Shown here: positions 1 to 8,360 of the stretch, one piece after another
Layout of the letters: every line of letters begins with the position of its first letter
Numbering within the stretch: position 1 is the first letter of the stretch
Source of the DNA: an uncultured Flavobacteriaceae bacterium
GTDB lineage: Bacteria > Bacteroidota > Bacteroidia > Flavobacteriales > Flavobacteriaceae
Length of the DNA stretch: 64,000 bases
Direction of reading: 5' to 3'
NCBI GenBank assembly: GCA_947500385.1
Contig: CANMSA010000005.1
Span: 62,001-126,000, forward strand
Made by a program: the position numbers and the translations under genes
Notes under the pieces: model-generated
What the model was told of the DNA's origin: nothing
Databases searched by the model: none
What the model saw: the letters and a program-made list of their open reading frames with translations, nothing else

Positions 1-295
1 AAATAGACCGTACCTGCGCAAATACGTGCCCATCCAATACGGTAATAAAACCGGCATCGGCCCAGTGTTCCATTTCGGTGGGTTCGTTCGTAAGCGGATG
101 TAAAAAGGTCAAAACCCACCCAACACGCAGTGGAGCGCCCCCTTTTACATATTCGTTTAATGCTTCAAGACTGCCTGTCATCTTTTGTCCTTCCCTATTC
201 GCCTCATAAATAATATCATATCCGCTTTGGGAAAAAAGGAGACCCGTTATCGAAAGGCAAATAAATAGGCTAAGGATGTTCTTGTGTTTTCTCAT
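1..295 (-). CDS. partial secreted protein of unknown function (3' end outside window)
   Basis: The reading frame is open from an ATG at 295 to the window edge, giving 98 residues with no stop, so the gene continues beyond base 1. The N-terminus (MRKHKNILSLFICLSITG, then LLFSQ) looks like a signal peptide with likely cleavage after FSQ. The mature part contains VGWVLTFLHP and HWADAGFITVLDGHVFAQV, which suggests a compact beta-rich periplasmic domain. I do not recognise the family. It lies downstream of the M1-like lipoprotein gene on the same strand with a 167-base gap, so it may be a separate unit. The start was chosen because the signal peptide begins there directly. Confidence 0.7.
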   Translation of the reverse strand, partial: MRKHKNILSLFICLSITGLLFSQSGYDIIYEANREGQKMTGSLEALNEYVKGGAPLRVGWVLTFLHPLTNEPTEMEHWADAGFITVLDGHVFAQVRSI

Positions 296-362
296 TTTTC
301 TAGGTTTTAAGCGATGAACGCTGTTCGTTTTTCCAAGATATCAACCTTTGATAAGCTTAATC

Positions 363-388
363 GTTAATGACTGTTAACTACTGTTAAC
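363..388. repeat. three GTTAA(C/T) boxes at 10-bp spacing
   Basis: GTTAAT at 363-368, GTTAAC at 373-378 and GTTAAC at 383-388 repeat with an exact 10-base period in the gap between the M1-like gene and the partial secreted gene. They lie on one face of the helix, as a multimeric regulator site would. No matching regulator was identified, so the role is inference. Confidence 0.35.
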
Positions 389-462
389 CATTTCACCATC
401 TGTATTTGAATCACGGTATGCCGTCCCTTCCCAAATTTTCTACCGTCAACAAGTGTATGGGG

Positions 463-3045
463 CTATTGCGCGGCGTTGAATCGATCTTCAAGCGTTTTAA
501 TAGCGGCCAGTGTTGCTGGTTCTTTCCCGAATTTCTGACGAAGCGTTTCAAAAACAATCTTGCCTTCTTTCACTCCCAAGATCGATACCAACTGGGTATT
601 GTAAAAAATATCATTGATGTGCCCCTGCGCCATTGCATCCGTAAATTGTTCAAAAACCAAAGGGTATCCCTTTTCCGCCATTCCAATGGCGACCAAGGTA
701 TGGGTGGCCGCCAATCGATGGTCCCAAATAGGGGTGCCTAAATTCCAATGCGGATTATCGGAATCGGTCAAGGAATTGATCGCCAGTTCATACGCGCGTT
801 CGTCTTCCAGTTCTTTTAGTCCATACAAAGCGCTGATCAGGCTTTGGTTTTTCCAAGAAGGTTTATTGGGTAAGTGGGTCAGGGCCTCGAAGGCGCGGGG
901 ATCACCACTTTTTCCCAAAGCGATGGCCGACATAAAGACCACCCGGTCGCTGTAATCTTTCAATCCGTCGAGATAGAGGGGTACATATTTTTTGCTGCGT
1001 GTTAGGCCCAAAAGATTGATCACCCATGCCTTGAGCCAGGATTGTTCTTTTTCGACCAAGCTTAACACGACTGCTTCCGTATCGGCATCCAAAGGAATCC
1101 CATCCTTCCCTCCTTTTGCAGATAGCAGCTGCGTTAATTGGCTGATGGCCATTAGGCGCATGCGCCAGTAGGGCTCATCGAGGGCCGATTTCCGTAGGGA
1201 GGCGGCAATTTCCGATACCTGCTGCTGCCCCGTGGCCGTATCCGTCGCGATAGGGCCCAACGCCCGTATCATTTCAAGGCGGTGCAGGGCATCGGTACTT
1301 TTTTGTACTTCCCGCAACCGTTCTTCCAACGATTTTTCGAAAGAGGCTTCCTTTATCCAGGCATCCTCAAAATCAAAATTGACCACTTCGGGGAGCGCAT
1401 CGGCAGCAAAGGTGAACGTTTGTTCTTTTTTGGCCTCAAGCTTTACCGCTTTCAGTACCCCATCGATCTCAATAGCCATATGCCCCTTAAAAAAAGGAAT
1501 CTTTTTTCCTTGAACGATCGAATCTACTTGTTGCGTTTGCACTATGGAAAGTCGTAGTTCCTTTTTCTCCCCATCATAGTTTTGGCGTACCTTGAAAATA
1601 GGGTGCCCTACTCCATACACCCATTGGCCAAAAAACCAATCCATCGGTTCCCCATGGATCTCGTTCACCAATTCCACAAAATCGGCTGTGGTAACCAACT
1701 TCCCTCCATAACGGGACACATAATTTTGAATCAACTTTGACCATTGCGCTTCCCCTAGTTCTTTGCGCAGCATGTGTAATACCCTGGCGCCTTTGGCATA
1801 GGGTGCATTGCCATTTACGAAGGCTTCCATGTTTTCGATGCTTTCTGGAACTACAATGGTTTCCAAGCCAGCCTTCCAATCACCCAAATAGGTGGAGAGA
1901 TCAGGGGAAAGTTGATAGGTCAAGAATTCTGTATTTCCATTTTTGTATTGGTTGTACAATCCAGCAAAATACCTACTAAAGCCCTTGCTTAACCAAACAT
2001 CGTTCCAACCAACAGGCTGCAAGTATGCTCCAAACCATTGATAGGCCAAAGCCTCCCCTTCTGTTAGATCCCATCCATACAGAAAATCTTCATGTGTGGT
2101 TTTGTCATCGATCATGTTTTCGGTGATCAGGGAGCTTCCCAAACCGGGTTTCCAACCTCCAAAATCTTGCACGAATATCTGGGAATACCTACCAAAGGGA
2201 TACGTTTGCCCCGTAATTTCCGAGAAAAACCGCATCATATCGGGCAAACGAACTACACTCTCCTTGGTACCGATGTACTCGTCCGGATACCCATAGTTAT
2301 GCAATTGAACCTGCTTGTAGGCCTGCTCATACACCTTGTACTCACCCACTACCAAGGAGGTCAGGTGTGGCGGATGCGCGATTTCCGTTTTCCAATGGAA
2401 GGTAGTCGTCCCATCTTCATGATCCGTTTTGCGCTGTAGCGTTCCATTGCCAAGAGCCATCAAGGGCTGCTCTACCCTTGCCTTTAGCTCGGTAGTTCTT
2501 AGGTCGTTCGGGGCGTTGCTCCCCGGGAACCAATAGCTTCCCAGACTTGGTTCGCTTACCGCCCATAATTGTTTTCTACGTTCTTTTTCGGTAGCGCTGG
2601 GTTCAAAAAATCGGATTCCTTTCCCAAAGCTACCCCAAATGTTTTGCGGGTCGGACTGATTCACCCACTGGGTACAATACGCTATTTTTAGCGTGACCGC
2701 TTCCTGGGAAGCATCGGTTTGATCCAAGCTTACCTTCAATACCTTTTCGTCTTCATAGGCAAACTGCAAATCGGTACCGTTCACCAATGCCACATTTTCG
2801 ATAGCCAGTATGGTAGCATCGAGATACAAGGTATCTGAACCGCTCAAATTCACAAGGGTAATTTCTGTAAAGCCACATGCCTGTTGCAGTTCCCAGTTGA
2901 AGGTTAGATCGATCAATTGATGTTTGATATCGACCGTGTTCTTCGGCCCCTTGCCCTTCAAAGGGGCCTCTTTCTTTTCACAGGATACCAACACGGCACT
3001 TAGTAGTATGGTACAGGCTAGGGTATTGGTAAAGAATCGTTTCAT
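463..3045 (-). CDS. M1-peptidase-like lipoprotein with lost zinc site and C-terminal helical repeats
   Basis: 860 residues. The N-terminus ends in a lipobox (SAVLVSC, Cys about 22), so this is a lipoprotein. Residues about 40-480 follow the M1 aminopeptidase fold: N-terminal beta domain, then QWFG at 336-339, GWNDVWL at 346-352 and YAKGA at 416-420. The catalytic positions are replaced. The HExxH slot (331-335) reads EALAY, the third zinc ligand Glu expected 23 residues after the first His is Lys354, and the GAMEN-like loop reads GGWKP (296-300). The proton-donor Tyr position (Y416) is kept. Residues about 580-860 look like HEAT-type alpha repeats. Family knowledge says such a protein cannot bind zinc in the usual way, so a binding or scaffold role is inferred. 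It is last in a compact operon, 11 bases after the GNAT gene. Confidence 0.85.
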   Translation of the reverse strand: MKRFFTNTLACTILLSAVLVSCEKKEAPLKGKGPKNTVDIKHQLIDLTFNWELQQACGFTEITLVNLSGSDTLYLDATILAIENVALVNGTDLQFAYEDEKVLKVSLDQTDASQEAVTLKIAYCTQWVNQSDPQNIWGSFGKGIRFFEPSATEKERRKQLWAVSEPSLGSYWFPGSNAPNDLRTTELKARVEQPLMALGNGTLQRKTDHEDGTTTFHWKTEIAHPPHLTSLVVGEYKVYEQAYKQVQLHNYGYPDEYIGTKESVVRLPDMMRFFSEITGQTYPFGRYSQIFVQDFGGWKPGLGSSLITENMIDDKTTHEDFLYGWDLTEGEALAYQWFGAYLQPVGWNDVWLSKGFSRYFAGLYNQYKNGNTEFLTYQLSPDLSTYLGDWKAGLETIVVPESIENMEAFVNGNAPYAKGARVLHMLRKELGEAQWSKLIQNYVSRYGGKLVTTADFVELVNEIHGEPMDWFFGQWVYGVGHPIFKVRQNYDGEKKELRLSIVQTQQVDSIVQGKKIPFFKGHMAIEIDGVLKAVKLEAKKEQTFTFAADALPEVVNFDFEDAWIKEASFEKSLEERLREVQKSTDALHRLEMIRALGPIATDTATGQQQVSEIAASLRKSALDEPYWRMRLMAISQLTQLLSAKGGKDGIPLDADTEAVVLSLVEKEQSWLKAWVINLLGLTRSKKYVPLYLDGLKDYSDRVVFMSAIALGKSGDPRAFEALTHLPNKPSWKNQSLISALYGLKELEDERAYELAINSLTDSDNPHWNLGTPIWDHRLAATHTLVAIGMAEKGYPLVFEQFTDAMAQGHINDIFYNTQLVSILGVKEGKIVFETLRQKFGKEPATLAAIKTLEDRFNAAQ

Positions 3046-3056
3046 AAATCTCTGAA

Positions 3057-3512
3057 TTAAAGGGTTTGAAAAAAGCGTTCTTTGCGTTTAGAGGTTGCAC
3101 CCAAACGATGGTAAAATTTAATGGCCCGTTCGTTAAACTCCGGGGTCTGCCATTGCACTGAGGAACAACCCAGGGTACGGGCTTCCCTTGCTATTCTACG
3201 CATCAATTTCTCGCCTATGCCCAAACCCCGCGCACATTCTTTTAGGAAGAGGCAGTCCATGTACAGATAGTAGTCGGCATCCCAGGTAGCGTATTGTTTC
3301 ATGTAGGTGGCATAGCCGATCAATGCGGCATTGCTTTCTACCACCAGGCAATGGACTATTGGGTCGGGAGCGAACAAATCGGCTGTAAATTTGATGGCCT
3401 TCCCCGTTTTGTCATACGGGGCCTTTTCATAGGTCGCATGCAACTCGCAGAGACCTATGAGCGCTTTTACATCGGTTTTTTGGGCGAAACGTATGGTAGG
3501 TATGATCTTCAT
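3057..3512 (-). CDS. GNAT family N-acetyltransferase
   Basis: 151 residues, a single GNAT domain. The acetyl-CoA pyrophosphate-binding motif is RGLGIG at 95-100, preceded by the beta strand LYMDCLFL (83-90). The C-terminal motif AIKFYHRLGA (about 130-139) contains the usual late Tyr. The N-terminal part (IRFAQKTDVKALIGL) is the typical first strand and helix. The substrate cannot be told: GNATs acetylate amines on small molecules, peptides or proteins. It sits 22 bases after the DUF5916 gene and 11 bases before the M1-like gene, so it is co-transcribed with two envelope proteins although it is itself cytosolic (no signal peptide). Confidence 0.9.
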   Translation of the reverse strand: MKIIPTIRFAQKTDVKALIGLCELHATYEKAPYDKTGKAIKFTADLFAPDPIVHCLVVESNAALIGYATYMKQYATWDADYYLYMDCLFLKECARGLGIGEKLMRRIAREARTLGCSSVQWQTPEFNERAIKFYHRLGATSKRKERFFQTL

Positions 3513-3534
3513 TTTTGTGCGTATGTTTACAGGG

Positions 3535-6168
3535 TTATCTTAAAAAACGATAGGTGGCCTTTAATAGGAATATATGCTGTGGACGGCTGATATTGTCTTG
3601 CAAACCCTCTGTTAAGCTTTGGTTGAAATCCCCGAAACTTGAGAGGTCTTGGCTCCAGACCAGATAGAATTCCGAACCGGGAATATATTCCCAACGCAGT
3701 ACCAGATTCGAACGCCATTGTACAAATGCAAAATCGGGTTGCGAAAAGGCGAAGTCGGTCGTTCCATCCAGATCTTCATCAACCGAATAGCCACCGTCGA
3801 CCAAGCGCAATTGTTCGGTCCGAAACCGTTGAAAACGATCCTCAAAATTGGAGGCCAGGGGGTTTGTTATGTATTTAAAATCCTTGTAACGTCCTCTGGA
3901 AATAAAAGGCTGTCCCCAATATTGGATGCTTAGGTTGGGCTTCAAAATATAATCGATCCGCAAGGGTAGGTTCAAGGTGCGTTGGGAGATGGTCGCGTTG
4001 ATATATCTGGGCGTACCCCTAAAATCCTGGGTACTTACATACTGCAGCCGATCATCATTTTCACTGTACGAGGGAAGCAAGGATACTTGCAAGGCATTGG
4101 TGGGCTGGTAGGTCAATTGCCCGCTCAGTCGAAACGCATCATAAGCGTTTTCACTCCCTTGATTTACGCTGTAGTTGGCCGTTAACCGCAACTTTTTCCT
4201 ACCGTCTGAAACGATCCCCATTCGATAGGAGAAATCGTTGGGCAGTTGCAACCTGGGGCCCCCTCGCAAGGCAAAATTTGAAAACTGTACCGGCTTGAAG
4301 TTCACCCCCCCGTTAATAAACCAATTATTGTTGAGATTCACCCAACCATTGGTCCCCGCTGTAAAGTCGTTTAGATTGCCTCCAAAATCAAAAGCGGCGG
4401 CTTGCACATAGTTGATCAAGAAAGCCCGTATAGATTCTCGTGCCTTCGTAGTGCGGTATTGCCCCCACGCGTACTGCCGGTAGTCATCGGCGCGTAGTTG
4501 AAAACCGATATCGTTCAGCTCCAGTTCGGGAGAATGCCATAGCACCCCGGTCTCAAACCGCCAATTGCCGGCCGCCTTCCCTATTTGCAGGTTGCCTCCC
4601 GAACCGGTCAGGGAGGTTTTTGTGGGATCTACTGTCAAATAAGAAGCATCCTCCCGTTGAAACAAGCGGGTAATGGATTGTTGGGTATTTGAAATTGCCT
4701 GTGAGGAGCCTTGCACATTGCTAAAAATAAAATTCCCTTTTGCATACCATTTTCGATTCTGCCATTGGTGGGTAATATCGATTCCCGCCGTATAGGCCGC
4801 CCGGTGCAAAAAGGAGAGATTCTCAGGCAAATCTCTATTCACGGCAGTTAGTATGCCGCCAATAAAGGTGTTGTTATTGTTAAAATCTTTCTGTACCCTA
4901 CCCACAAAATAGTTGGTCAGGGGCTCCACTGTTTCTTTGCGGTCGGCAGCAGGGCCGCGTATCACTGCCGATTCTTTGGCCGTAACACTTTCCAAAACCC
5001 CGATACTCCAACCGTCTCTCGTTTTTCCACTAAATTTGGCCGCCCCCAAGATAGTGCTCACGTCGGGTACCTCTGCAAATTCGTCGGCTTCCAGGTTGGG
5101 AGTTCCTTGCGGGGCCCTTCCAATCCTACGGGAATAAAACAGGTTGTTGAAACCAAAGGTATTTCCTGAAAAAGAACTAGCATAGCGATAGTCGAAAATA
5201 TTTTTATTCTCAATAAAGAAAGGTCGCTGCTCGGGGAAAAAGATTTGAAACCCATCCAACGCAATGGCGGAAGGATCCGCCTCTACCTGCCCAAAGTCGG
5301 GGTTTACGGTAAAGTCGAGGGTTAAATCGTTGGTGACCCCTATTTTACCATCCAAACCGACATCCAAACGCGAATCGCGGCCATCCCTGAAAGGATTACC
5401 GGGTTCTGCCTCATAGGTATTCAAGGCACTAACAATATAAGGTTGTATCTCAAGCTGTTTTTGCGGTTGCAAATTTTTCAATCCTTTCAACAAGCCAAAA
5501 GTACTGACCCAACCCGCCGCGTTTTGCGGACTTCGTTGCCAAACGGAACGTTCTTCTTTTCGGAAGTAACGTCGGGTAGATTGTATGCCCCAGACCTGAT
5601 CTTTGGCTTTGCCAAAACGTAATTGGGATAGGGGTATTCGAATCTCGGCGGTCCACCCCTGCGAATCTATATTTGTTTTAGCATACCAAATGGGATTCCA
5701 TGTATTGTCCCAATTCGCCCCATTGTTCGTAATGTATTCTTCGCCTTTTACCCCCGAAACCGAAATGGTAAAGGAATATGCCGTGCGTTCATCGCCCAAA
5801 CTGGCGATATTGATCTCTACCCAATCACCATCGAAACCATCGCGCCTCGACAGTCTTTTTACAATTTTGGAAGGCTCTTTGTCATAACATCTAAACGCGA
5901 CGTAGACATTCTTTTGATCATAGAGAATCTTTAGTTTTGATTGTTCGGTCGGGGCGGTATTCTCCTCTGGGCTCCATTCGACATAATCGCCACTCCAATC
6001 GACCAAACTCCACGCGCGATCTTCTAGCAACCCATCTATTTTAGGCGCCGTGAGGGTATCGATGTGGGTCGTGGTATAGGTTTTCTTCGGCAGGGTATCC
6101 TGCGGCATGCCATATTGCATGATCAATATCCCCGTTAGCACCAGCAATGTTTTGATGGGCCTGTTCAT
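3535..6168 (-). CDS. DUF5916 outer-membrane protein with CBM9-like N-terminal domain
   Basis: 877 residues with a signal peptide (MNRPIKTLLVLTGILIMQYG, cleavage near MPQD). Residues about 30-230 resemble a carbohydrate-binding family 9-like beta sandwich (IDGLLEDRAW, VYVAFRCYD, WTAEIRIPLSQLRFG). The rest matches the DUF5916 pattern, with FFPEQRPFFIEN and NLFYSRRIGR followed by many amphipathic strands, and it ends in Phe-Leu-Arg, consistent with an outer-membrane barrel. The ligand is unknown. The ATG overlaps the stop of the NTF2-like gene by four bases (ATGA), indicating translational coupling. A second DUF5916 protein lies at 17254-19425. Confidence 0.88.
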   Translation of the reverse strand: MNRPIKTLLVLTGILIMQYGMPQDTLPKKTYTTTHIDTLTAPKIDGLLEDRAWSLVDWSGDYVEWSPEENTAPTEQSKLKILYDQKNVYVAFRCYDKEPSKIVKRLSRRDGFDGDWVEINIASLGDERTAYSFTISVSGVKGEEYITNNGANWDNTWNPIWYAKTNIDSQGWTAEIRIPLSQLRFGKAKDQVWGIQSTRRYFRKEERSVWQRSPQNAAGWVSTFGLLKGLKNLQPQKQLEIQPYIVSALNTYEAEPGNPFRDGRDSRLDVGLDGKIGVTNDLTLDFTVNPDFGQVEADPSAIALDGFQIFFPEQRPFFIENKNIFDYRYASSFSGNTFGFNNLFYSRRIGRAPQGTPNLEADEFAEVPDVSTILGAAKFSGKTRDGWSIGVLESVTAKESAVIRGPAADRKETVEPLTNYFVGRVQKDFNNNNTFIGGILTAVNRDLPENLSFLHRAAYTAGIDITHQWQNRKWYAKGNFIFSNVQGSSQAISNTQQSITRLFQREDASYLTVDPTKTSLTGSGGNLQIGKAAGNWRFETGVLWHSPELELNDIGFQLRADDYRQYAWGQYRTTKARESIRAFLINYVQAAAFDFGGNLNDFTAGTNGWVNLNNNWFINGGVNFKPVQFSNFALRGGPRLQLPNDFSYRMGIVSDGRKKLRLTANYSVNQGSENAYDAFRLSGQLTYQPTNALQVSLLPSYSENDDRLQYVSTQDFRGTPRYINATISQRTLNLPLRIDYILKPNLSIQYWGQPFISRGRYKDFKYITNPLASNFEDRFQRFRTEQLRLVDGGYSVDEDLDGTTDFAFSQPDFAFVQWRSNLVLRWEYIPGSEFYLVWSQDLSSFGDFNQSLTEGLQDNISRPQHIFLLKATYRFLR

Positions 6169-6527
6169 TGTACTATGTGCACCTTTCGAAAGGCATTCTT
6201 TTCTTTAATGCGGTCTCCTTCGAACTTAAAGAAATCGCACCCCTTTCTAGTTTCATTGTTCGACAGCTGGTAAGACCATTCCCAAAAACCATATTTTTCG
6301 CAAAGTACAATTCCCATAATTTCACTGCTGACCGTTTCATCAAATTGCCACATGCTCTTAATTCCTTCGGCCACCTGCTCTTTTCCCGAATAGGTAGCGC
6401 CGGGTTCCGCTCCTGCAGAAGCCTTATAAACACAATCGTCCGTGAAAAAGGTCAACACCAATCTCAAATCTTGGCTGGCCCAAGCATCGGCAAATTCGAA
6501 CAAGCGTTGTTGCGTCATTACATTCAT
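6165..6527 (-). CDS. NTF2-like (SnoaL-type) small protein
   Basis: 120 residues from the ATG at 6527. A longer frame exists upstream, but this start overlaps the stop of the preceding gene in the coupled form ATGA, and the protein then begins directly with the first helix of the NTF2-like cone fold (QQRLFEFADAWASQDL). LTFFTDDCVYKAS and ATYSGKEQVAEGIK are typical of SnoaL-like domains. The family includes small-molecule isomerases, hydratases and inert binding proteins; no active-site set was recognised. It is coupled to both neighbours by 4-base overlaps. Confidence 0.8.
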   Translation of the reverse strand: MNVMTQQRLFEFADAWASQDLRLVLTFFTDDCVYKASAGAEPGATYSGKEQVAEGIKSMWQFDETVSSEIMGIVLCEKYGFWEWSYQLSNNETRKGCDFFKFEGDRIKEKNAFRKVHIVQ

Positions 6528-6982
6528 AACACATCGTTTAAATAGGCGGTAAAATTTGGATTTTCGACCAGGACATGCCGTACCCAAGCGTTGCGCTCGT
6601 GCGCAAAAACCTCCAATTCCCATACACAGAGCAGCGCATTTGTTTGATAGGGAGATTTTTTGATGACAATCGGATGCTCAAATGCCGCAAAGAGGACTTT
6701 CGTGCGCAACATTTCACCCCCGGTCCACCAGCTAAGCAATATCCAGACCCCTTCGCGTCCTTCATGTACAATGAGAAATGCCTTTTTGTATACCGCTAGG
6801 GTCGATTCGGCCGCCTCAAGCAACAAATCAGGAAGTAATTCCTTGGCTTTTTCTAATATTTCAAGGGAATCGAAACGATTTTTATTACTAATCGTATACA
6901 CTTTTACACTCCATTCCTGTTTCTGAAACAACTCAGAAAAATGGATGGTCCTCGGCTTGTACTTTTCAAATGTGGCGATCAT
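6524..6982 (-). CDS. conserved-looking hypothetical protein, first of the M1-like operon
   Basis: 152 residues, no signal peptide or membrane segment. Two acidic/hydrophobic helical stretches (residues about 40-65) are followed by beta-rich segments (VWILLSWWTGGEM, LLCVWELEVFAHERNAWV). I do not recognise the family. It reads as a genuine gene because its stop overlaps the start of the NTF2-like gene by four bases and its codon use matches its neighbours. Such coupling suggests that it works with the NTF2-like protein, possibly as a partner subunit. Confidence 0.75.
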   Translation of the reverse strand: MIATFEKYKPRTIHFSELFQKQEWSVKVYTISNKNRFDSLEILEKAKELLPDLLLEAAESTLAVYKKAFLIVHEGREGVWILLSWWTGGEMLRTKVLFAAFEHPIVIKKSPYQTNALLCVWELEVFAHERNAWVRHVLVENPNFTAYLNDVL

Positions 6983-7036
6983 ATGTTCCAGGTATTATTG
7001 TTTACACAGTATTGTAGGCAATCAAAAGACCCTTGC

Positions 7037-7567
7037 TTAGAGGTACTTTTCTCGAATCGTATCCATATGCCAAATTTCATGACCTACGATGGTAAAAGCG
7101 GCGGCTCTCGCCGACATATCCCCCCCATTGGCGTTTCCGATGTTTTGGAGATCCGCATCCGTAATACTATCCAAGAAGACAATCGAATTTGTTCGCATCG
7201 CGGTGTATTCCGAAAGCAAGGCGGTACGTGTTTTGTCTTTTGCGTTCGAGGGATCTATATAGATATTCTGATCATAACCGGCCAAGGCAGTCCGATCATT
7301 GCGGGCAATTCGAAAACAGCGATACATAAAAACATGCTCGGTATCGATCAGGTGTTGTAAAATTTCTTTGCAATCCCATTTACCGGGTGCATAGCGATAC
7401 GACAGCCGTTCTTCCGGGATAGAGTCGAAAAATTGGGGAATATGAACCAAGCCTTGCTTAAAACCGTCACGTAGATGTTCGGTTTTCGAAAACTTGTCAA
7501 TATAACGTCCGTAGTAGGGATCAAACTCGTTGGATTTCAAATCTTGTGTTGTCATAAAAAAAATCAT
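7037..7567 (-). CDS. DinB/YfiT-like putative metal-dependent protein
   Basis: 176 residues. Four-helix DinB-like fold with the probable metal triad His72 (ILQHLIDTEH) and His163/His167 (GHEIWH). WDCKEILQHLIDTE, YRCFRIARND and the closing HMDTIREKYL are characteristic. Members include bacillithiol or mycothiol-dependent transferases and stress proteins; the substrate here is unknown. A second in-frame ATG at 7555 (MTTQDLKS) may be the true start, as the first four residues (MIFF) fit poorly. It lies 54 bases upstream of the unknown gene at 6982 and is divergent from the Lrp gene. Confidence 0.87.
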   Translation of the reverse strand: MIFFMTTQDLKSNEFDPYYGRYIDKFSKTEHLRDGFKQGLVHIPQFFDSIPEERLSYRYAPGKWDCKEILQHLIDTEHVFMYRCFRIARNDRTALAGYDQNIYIDPSNAKDKTRTALLSEYTAMRTNSIVFLDSITDADLQNIGNANGGDMSARAAAFTIVGHEIWHMDTIREKYL

Positions 7568-7643
7568 ATTTAGTTGTGATCAAAATTCGCTATTCTAACA
7601 CGAATATCAAATTAGATAATAATGCGATATAAATTTTTTATAT

Positions 7644-7651
7644 TATTTTTG
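7644..7651 (+). promoter_or_regulatory. probable -7 promoter element of the Lrp gene
   Basis: TATTTTTG matches the Bacteroidota -7 consensus TAnnTTTG exactly and lies 28 bases before the Lrp ATG, in an AT-rich divergent intergenic region. No clear TTTG is seen at the ideal upstream distance. Confidence 0.5.
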
Positions 7652-7679
7652 AACGACTTAATTCATAAAATCCTTATAA

Positions 7680-8123
7680 ATGAAGATTGATTCGGTTAAT
7701 TGGAAAATTTTAGAAATTCTACAGGAGAATGCACGAACATCGCTAAAAGACCTTGCGAAAGCGGTTGACCTCTCTTCCCCTACCGTGGCAGAGCGCATTC
7801 AAAAAATGGAAGAAAACGATGTTATTGATAGCTATGGCATACGGGTCAATATGCATACGTTGGGATACAAGCTGGGCGTATATATTTCTATTAAAATACG
7901 ATTCGGTCAGGTACAGCGTTTTGAGGAATTTATACAGACCGTTCCTGAAATTTCGGAGTGTCATAAATTGACAGGGCACGATTGTATGTTAATGAAGGGG
8001 CATGTTCGCGACCCGAAACACTTAGAAGATTTAAACATGCGATTATCGGCCTACGGGGAACTAACGACCTCTTTGATCCTAAATTCGATCGTAGATCGGA
8101 AGGTGTACAATACGGCTTTCTAA
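7680..8123 (+). CDS. Lrp/AsnC family transcriptional regulator
   Basis: 147 residues. The N-terminal winged HTH (DSVNWKILEILQENARTSL, then LAKAVDLSSPTVAERIQKM) covers about residues 1-60. The C-terminal ligand-binding RAM domain runs from about 65 to 145, with YISIKIRFG and ECHKLTGHDCMLM. Such proteins form octamers and usually respond to amino acids. The next gene on the same strand is L-serine dehydratase, so control of serine breakdown is plausible, although a terminator-like hairpin and 237 bases separate them. It is divergent from the DinB gene. Confidence 0.93.
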   Translation: MKIDSVNWKILEILQENARTSLKDLAKAVDLSSPTVAERIQKMEENDVIDSYGIRVNMHTLGYKLGVYISIKIRFGQVQRFEEFIQTVPEISECHKLTGHDCMLMKGHVRDPKHLEDLNMRLSAYGELTTSLILNSIVDRKVYNTAF

Positions 8124-8207
8124 GCTTTTTTAGCACAAAAATCCATCCCAACCGGTAAGCTCCGTACTGTATACGCACGATGCATGATTCCTAGCGCTAT
8201 ATGCGGG

Positions 8208-8239
8208 CAGGAACGGTATTGACCGTACCCTGTTTTTTT
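8208..8239 (+). terminator. Rho-independent terminator after the Lrp gene
   Basis: A stem ACGGT/ACCGT around the loop ATTG extends outwards through an A-A mismatch to CAGG/CCTG (one bulged C) and is followed by seven Ts (8233-8239). It would separate the Lrp transcript from the serine dehydratase gene. Confidence 0.6.
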
Positions 8240-8360
8240 CCTTTAAATGGCAAAAACAACTGATTTTCTATTTCCCTATTTAAATTCTCTGAAGTAGGTA
8301 GGTCAACTCGAATATTGCGCTTATTTTTAAATATTCTAACGCCATAACCAATACATCGGG

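Noticed and set aside
463-3045. Possible sequencing error or frameshift behind the missing HExxH in the M1-like gene
   Set aside because: The frame is open for 860 codons, flanking motifs (QWFG, GWNDVWL, YAKG) are in register at exact spacing, and several separate catalytic positions are changed, which no single error would cause.
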